Of a stretch of 64,000 nucleotides of DNA, positions 60,115 through 64,000 are shown one piece after another. Below the pieces are notes generated by a model. The model did no database searches. It saw nothing but the letters and a program-made list of their open reading frames with translations, and was not told the DNA's origin. A program made the translations under genes and the position numbers. Source of the stretch: Nitrospirota bacterium (GTDB lineage: Bacteria > Nitrospirota > Nitrospiria > Nitrospirales > Nitrospiraceae); the NCBI GenBank assembly GCA_030684575.1, contig JAUXVD010000003.1, forward strand, positions 1 to 64,000. The letters are read 5' to 3'. How positions within the stretch are numbered: the first letter of the stretch is position 1; the number at the start of each line of letters is the position of its first letter.

Positions 60115-61293
60115 TCATGCGTGATGATCGGGTAATGGGCTCGTTTTGCGCATCGATCCCGACACAATCTGAAACTCATAGAGACGACATTCGAGCGGAC
60201 CATTGAAGAGCGGAATGCGTTTCGACGGTGCGAGGCCGATTAATTTCGGGACTCTTAAATCGCCGGTAAAGATATAGGCGCGCCATCCATTGAAGCGTTG
60301 TTTCAACCAGTCTCCCAGCTTGGGATAGAACGCATCAAGTTCTTCTGGTCGGCTGAGGCGGACTCCATAGGGGGGATTGATCAGGATCACGCCCTGTTCA
60401 GCCGGTGCCTCGAGGGCAAGGACGTCGCTTTCTCGCAGGCGGATATCGAATGCGACCCCCGCACCCTGAAAGGTCCGCTGGGCGATCTTCACCGCAGCGG
60501 GGTCCTGGTCGGACGCATAGATGGCCGCCGGCACCTCTGCCAGTTGTTTCACCCGTGAGGCTTCGCGCAGATGGCCCCACCGTTTGGGGTCGTGGACGAT
60601 CAAGTGCTCAAACGCGAAGGTTCGCGACTGCCCCGGTGCGATCCGGCGTGCCATCATCGCCGCTTCGAGCGGGATCGTTCCGCCGCCGCACATGGGGTCG
60701 AGTAACACCTCTTTGGGCGTCCAGCCAGCGAGTCGCAGCAAGCCCGCCGCCAGGTTCTCTCGCAACGGGGCCTCGACGGACACCACTCGATGGCCTCGTT
60801 TAAAGAGCGGGTCACCGGAGGTGTCCAGATAGAAGGTCACCGTGGACTCGTCGAGAAACGCGTCGATCCGGAGGTTCGGGTTATGGGTATCGACATTCGG
60901 TCTCTTATGCCGCACCGCCATGAACTTATCGCAGACGGCGTCTTTGATCCGCAATGTGATGAAGTCCAGGCTGGTGAGTGGACAACGGCGCGCACTCACT
61001 TTCACCTTGATGGTTTGTGACGAGGTGAACCAGTCCGGCCAGGCCAGACTATAGGCGGCGCGGTAGACATCGTCTTCCGAGAGATAGGGGGCCTGTCCGA
61101 CTTCCCAGAGCACGCGGCTGGCAATGTGACTCTTGAGATTGACCCAGTACATCGTGGCCCAGGGCGCCAGGAACGCGATGCCTCCGTCCGTCTTTGTGGT
61201 CATCGGCACGCCCAGGTCGTGGAGTTCCTGTTCGAGGACGCCCTCCAGCCCACTCGGGCAGGGTGCAAAGAACCGTAGTTTTGTGCTATCCAT
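60115..61293 (-). CDS. THUMP-domain RNA methyltransferase
   Basis: 392 residues. N-terminal THUMP/ferredoxin-like part (FFAPCPSGLEGVLEQELHDLGVP) and a Rossmann methyltransferase: LLDPMCGGGTIPLEAAMMARRIAPG, then ILINPPYGVRLSRPEELDAFY with the NPPY catalytic motif of N2-guanine or N6-adenine methylation. Similar to the N-terminal module of RlmL. Modifies rRNA or tRNA; precise target unknown. Confidence 0.9.
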   Translation of the reverse strand: MDSTKLRFFAPCPSGLEGVLEQELHDLGVPMTTKTDGGIAFLAPWATMYWVNLKSHIASRVLWEVGQAPYLSEDDVYRAAYSLAWPDWFTSSQTIKVKVSARRCPLTSLDFITLRIKDAVCDKFMAVRHKRPNVDTHNPNLRIDAFLDESTVTFYLDTSGDPLFKRGHRVVSVEAPLRENLAAGLLRLAGWTPKEVLLDPMCGGGTIPLEAAMMARRIAPGQSRTFAFEHLIVHDPKRWGHLREASRVKQLAEVPAAIYASDQDPAAVKIAQRTFQGAGVAFDIRLRESDVLALEAPAEQGVILINPPYGVRLSRPEELDAFYPKLGDWLKQRFNGWRAYIFTGDLRVPKLIGLAPSKRIPLFNGPLECRLYEFQIVSGSMRKTSPLPDHHA

Positions 61294-61322
61294 TCGAGAT
61301 CACCATCCCACTGAGCTTCGCG

Positions 61323-61862
61323 ATGAACTATTGCAGCGCCTGCGGCACGTCTGTGACGAAGAAAATTCCAGCCGGAGACAATCGTCTGCGGTTTGTGTGC
61401 GATTCATGCCAGACTATTCATTACCATAATCCGAAAATCGTCGCAGGCTGTATTCCGGAGTGGGAAGATAAAATCCTTCTCTGCCGACGCGGGATCGAAC
61501 CCAAATCAGGCCTCTGGACCTTTCCCGCTGGCTTTATGGAAATTGGCGAGAGCATCGAACAGGCGGCCGCTCGGGAGACCCTCGAAGAAGCGCAAGCTCT
61601 GGTGGAGGGGATTTCTCTCTTTGCGGTCCTGAGTCTCCCGCACATCGGCCAGGCATACCTGGTCTTTCGAGGGCCGATGGGTTCACCTGAATTCGGGGTC
61701 GGTGAGGAAAGCCTTGAGGTCCAATTGTTCACGCTCTCCGCCATTCCCTGGGATGAGATCGCCTTCCCTGTGGTGAAGGAAGCTCTTCGCCGTTACGTCG
61801 ACGATGTCACGCGGGGCACGTTCCAGGTCCATGTGGCGAGTCTGCCAGACCGACTCAGTTAG
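61323..61862 (+). CDS. Nudix hydrolase with zinc ribbon
   Basis: 179 residues. An N-terminal zinc ribbon (CSACG and CDSCQ), then the Nudix box GFMEIGESIEQAAARETLEEAQ. Similar architecture to NudC-type NADH pyrophosphatases; substrate not shown. Starts 30 bases after the methyltransferase start on the other strand, so the promoters overlap. Confidence 0.9.
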   Translation: MNYCSACGTSVTKKIPAGDNRLRFVCDSCQTIHYHNPKIVAGCIPEWEDKILLCRRGIEPKSGLWTFPAGFMEIGESIEQAAARETLEEAQALVEGISLFAVLSLPHIGQAYLVFRGPMGSPEFGVGEESLEVQLFTLSAIPWDEIAFPVVKEALRRYVDDVTRGTFQVHVASLPDRLS

Positions 61863-61868
61863 CCGTTC

Positions 61869-61993
61869 GCAGGATGCTGAAACAGGCTTCCAGCTTCGTT
61901 CTCGCATCGTTCAGACCCTCCACGTACCACAAGGGTACGCGTCGGTCCTTCACTCGCTGCGGCCTTGCTGGATGGCCTGTTTGAGCATCCTGC
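61869..61993. repeat. 125-bp nested palindrome (REP/MITE-like, Nitrospira type)
   Basis: Outer arms GCAGGATGCTGAAACAGGC (61869-61887) and GCCTGTTTGAGCATCCTGC (61975-61993) match over 19 bp with one mismatch. A central hairpin is CGTACC-ACAAG-GGTACG (61923-61939). I remember many copies of related sequences (…GAGCATCCTGC ends) in Nitrospira genomes. It sits between two genes' ends, 7 bases after the Nudix stop. Confidence 0.75.
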
Positions 61994-62058
61994 AGGCTTG
62001 TGCCATGTGGCCGTTGATATGCTTCAAGAGCTATTCCGCAGCCGACCAGCATTCTTCA

Positions 62059-62373
62059 TTAGTTTAGTGTGGGAATCGTGAGGAGTGGCCGGCTGTGGCC
62101 CTCGCCGTCGTGGAGAAAACGAAACCCGCCGGCTTCGGTATAGTCGACTGTCACCCCTTCCATCCGCGGTGCACTGCGCCGATCCACTGCTATCGTGAGA
62201 CCGTCGACTTCCTGCACGTCATCGTCTGGCTGGGTTGTGGCTTCCAACGTAATATTGAAGCTTAAGCGCGACTCGTCCAGGTCGCGCACGGACACCCGGA
62301 CGATCGGATCCTCGGGATGGTTGACTTGGATCGATTTCAACTGTGCGATGGCGGCAACCGTGATAGCAATCAT
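62059..62373 (-). CDS. Cysteine-less HesB/IscA-like protein
   Basis: 104 residues from the ATG after GAGGGAG. The plan matches IscA-type carriers: VRVSVRDLDESRLSFNITLEAT where CSG would be, DGLTIAVDRRSAPRMEGVTVDY and GGFRFLHDG near the end. No Cys remains, so Fe-S binding in the usual way is not possible. It overlaps the toxin gene by four bases (ATGA), thus the third gene of the toxin-antitoxin operon. Confidence 0.6.
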   Translation of the reverse strand: MIAITVAAIAQLKSIQVNHPEDPIVRVSVRDLDESRLSFNITLEATTQPDDDVQEVDGLTIAVDRRSAPRMEGVTVDYTEAGGFRFLHDGEGHSRPLLTIPTLN

Positions 62374-62633
62374 GCACGAAGCTCCCTCTGGCGAACGATG
62401 CGGTGTATGTCGACCAGGTGATCGTCCCGGTCGATGGAGTAAAAAATTCGCCATTCCTCGACCGCATATTTGGAAAGGCCTGGCAGGTCCGGCGTGATCG
62501 GTTCGTGCCTCAAGTTATCGACGTTGGAGGCAATCCATTTGGTTTTGTCCAGGAGTCGCTGTGCCATGGCCGGATCCAGGTTGGTAAGATCGTGGAGCAC
62601 CGCTGGTCGATAGGCGAGTCGGTACCAGGCCAT
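62370..62633 (-). CDS. RelE/ParE-family toxin
   Basis: 87 residues. YRLAYRPAVLHDLTNLDPAMAQRLLDKTKWI and YAVEEWRIFYSIDRDDHLVDIHRIVRQRELRA are the RelE/ParE fold, with the closing strand and the C-terminal basic residues. Likely an mRNA interferase or gyrase poison, held by the upstream antitoxin. Seven bases separate it from the antitoxin stop. Confidence 0.88.
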   Translation of the reverse strand: MAWYRLAYRPAVLHDLTNLDPAMAQRLLDKTKWIASNVDNLRHEPITPDLPGLSKYAVEEWRIFYSIDRDDHLVDIHRIVRQRELRA

Positions 62634-62640
62634 GATGTGT

Positions 62641-62844
62641 TTACCAGCGGAGCCCGAGCTGATCCGCGAGGTCTTCGCCTGAGAGTCTTTCCGTGCTGGA
62701 GAGGGATTCTTTCAGGCGGGCACGCAGCTCCTCGCTCAGCTGGAGTCCAAGGTCAGGATCGCCCAGTAGCTCACGTAGGCGATCGTCGACAATTCCGCGT
62801 ACGAGTTCTTTGAGTTGTGCCGGGGAAAGTTGAGCGAGGTCCAT
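62641..62844 (-). CDS. Antitoxin of the RelE/ParE-type pair
   Basis: 67 residues, acidic and helical (LSPAQLKELVRGIVDDRLRELLGDPDLGL). No typical ribbon-helix-helix motif is obvious. Its place before the toxin and size support the call. The family is not certain. Confidence 0.75.
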   Translation of the reverse strand: MDLAQLSPAQLKELVRGIVDDRLRELLGDPDLGLQLSEELRARLKESLSSTERLSGEDLADQLGLRW

Positions 62845-62961
62845 AGAGACGGAGGATACGGAGGCTGATGCCTAAAATGCAACAGTCGGCGACTTTTCTG
62901 GCATGCTCATTCCCGCAGTGGCCTGGTCCTGTATCGAGAATCTTGCCAGGGAGAGGGTGCT

Positions 62962-63288
62962 CTACTGAAGGCCGGCTTTGGGTTGGAGCTGCTTGATCAT
63001 GAGGCTCAAGCGGTCTTGTTGTGGGGCGGCTATGGTCAGAAACTCTATCCCGATGCCGGCGGATCCGGACCAGCGCACGGTGGCATTGTCGATCAGAATC
63101 GGTTGAGGTTCGCCTGGAACATGTAATTGCATGGCGATCTGCATGCCGGTAAAGGGGCTGATCAGACTCTCCACGCGACATCCCTTGGCCGAAAGGTCTC
63201 GGATTGACCCTGTATGGCGGAAATGATTCTGGTGCACTAAGGTGCTGGAGAGCGACACGGGAAACCTGGGGTGCTTTCTTGTGACCAT
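62962..63288 (-). CDS. PilZ domain c-di-GMP receptor
   Basis: 108 residues: RKHPRFPV (the RxxxR motif) and DLSAKGCRVES (D/NxSxxG) are the two c-di-GMP-binding motifs of PilZ. A single domain without output; it may act by protein contact. Together with the HD-GYP gene and the riboswitch it shows active c-di-GMP signalling. Confidence 0.92.
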   Translation of the reverse strand: MVTRKHPRFPVSLSSTLVHQNHFRHTGSIRDLSAKGCRVESLISPFTGMQIAMQLHVPGEPQPILIDNATVRWSGSAGIGIEFLTIAAPQQDRLSLMIKQLQPKAGLQ

Positions 63289-63622
63289 AACGGTGCTCTG
63301 AGCCGGCTGCTAATAGGCGATGATCGCCCGGAAATGTAGCAGGGAATCCCTCCAGATAGCGAGGGGGCGCCGTTGTTTCATTCAAACAATTATTATCAGG
63401 CGCCTAGGAATTCCTGCACAAACTATGGAGAAGGGGTGGTTGTCACATCCCTGTCGTGTTCTGATGGTTCAGACTTGGCGCTGAGTGGAAAGCGAGCGAG
63501 GGCTATGATAAAAATCCTGGTCGCGAATCATAGATGAAGCCGGCCGGCATGCAGGAGCGTTCTATCTGTGGCAGGTTTTGGCTGTTCCTATTCTCAAGCG
63601 AACCATATGGAGGATTCGAGTG
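63289..63622. other. Intergenic region before the FKBP gene
   Basis: 334 bases with no supported gene. A TATGAT at about 63504-63509 is followed by AAAA, and could be a -10 of the isomerase promoter. A palindrome GCCGGCCGGC is at 63541-63550. Confidence 0.35.
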
Positions 63623-64000
63623 ATGGCACGATTGGCATTCCTACGAGGTGTCTGTTCTGTTTGTGTGTTCTCTTTGGGCATGATGAGCTCTCAGGCCTGG
63701 GCCGAGGCGTCCAAGCCTGATACCGGGGCGACGGTTGCTGCCGGGAACATCGTGTCGTTGGAATACACGTTGACGCTCGACGATCAGTCCGTGCTTGAAT
63801 CCAACGTCGGCAAGGAGCCGATGACGTATACGCAGGGTGCGCATGAGATTGTTCCAGGATTAGAAACTGCCATGGTAGGTATGAAAAAAGGGGAACGCAA
63901 ACATGTCATTGTCGCTCCCGCTGATGGCTACGGACCGATTGACCCGCAAGCTCTTCGAGAGGTGAAGAAGGACCTCATCCCGGCTGCAGCGCAGAAAGTG
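63623..64000 (+). CDS. Exported FKBP-type peptidyl-prolyl isomerase (partial)
   Basis: 126 codons to the window end. Signal peptide (RLAFLRGVCSVCVFSLGMMSSQAWAEAS), then an FKBP beginning GNIVSLEYTLTLDDQSVLESNVGKEPMTYTQGAHEIVPGLETAMVGMKKGERKHVIVAPADGYG. VP-G-LE and the AYG-like GYG site are present. GGAGG is upstream of the ATG. Periplasmic folding helper; the C-terminus is beyond the window. Confidence 0.9.
   Translation, partial: MARLAFLRGVCSVCVFSLGMMSSQAWAEASKPDTGATVAAGNIVSLEYTLTLDDQSVLESNVGKEPMTYTQGAHEIVPGLETAMVGMKKGERKHVIVAPADGYGPIDPQALREVKKDLIPAAAQKV

Noticed and set aside
1-64000. CRISPR arrays
   Set aside because: No set of regularly spaced direct repeats with unique spacers was found; the tandem repeats at 91-135 and 5104-5153 have no spacers.

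Overview
The window is about 60 % GC and mostly densely coded. It most likely comes from a Nitrospira-type bacterium (phylum Nitrospirota). This is an inference from gene content (HME-type metal efflux operon, DUF748 and DUF4139 proteins, HD-GYP and PilZ proteins) and from a 125-bp nested palindrome at 61869-61993 of a kind I remember as abundant in Nitrospira genomes. No 16S or other decisive marker is present.

Positions 1 to about 25,695 are the right-hand part of a prophage with an HK97-type head and a lambda-type siphovirus tail. Its left side is cut by an IS21-family element whose outer end (1-141) truncates a prophage gene. Then, all on the + strand, come small Cys-rich proteins, an HNH nuclease, small and large terminase, an HTH protein, an endonuclease VII-like nuclease, portal, ClpP-type protease, major capsid, head-tail joining proteins, tail tube, a G/GT pair with a -1 frameshift site, tape measure, tail-tip proteins, then a run of proteins with Sec signal peptides or lipoboxes (17843-22804), and a lysis/end module (M15 endolysin, membrane proteins, an overlapping spanin-like pair). 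The prophage ends in a 50-nt 3' piece of a tRNA-Arg(TCT) gene (25646-25695), the attachment-site remnant; integrase and intact tRNA should lie left of the window.

The chromosome from 25.7 kb carries a DUF748 protein, a 1-Cys peroxiredoxin, a CzcCBA-type efflux operon with a His-rich leader protein and a YnfA protein, a radical SAM protein, an HD-GYP phosphodiesterase, and a small flagellar-rod-type gene preceded by a c-di-GMP-I riboswitch. After that come a DsbA-family protein, a DUF4139 protein, a CoA-binding protein, a DUF4112 protein and a dicarboxylate-type symporter.

Between 46 and 55.5 kb is a patchwork: a candidate small RNA, a 20-residue Lys/Ala peptide gene, an IS3 remnant, small secreted proteins, an aldo/keto reductase, a hybrid histidine kinase, MsrB, nested palindromes, and one AT-rich gene coding a putative nuclease with a SEC-C tail (52935-55058). 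The right end has Lon, a repeat-rich lipoprotein, an RNA methyltransferase, a Nudix hydrolase, the palindromic repeat, an antitoxin-toxin-cysteine-less IscA-like operon, a PilZ protein and the start of an FKBP isomerase.

The best candidates for something undescribed are the secreted-protein cassette inside the prophage tail region, the solitary nuclease/SEC-C gene in its AT-rich island, the three-gene toxin-antitoxin operon, and the riboswitch-controlled orphan flagellar protein.
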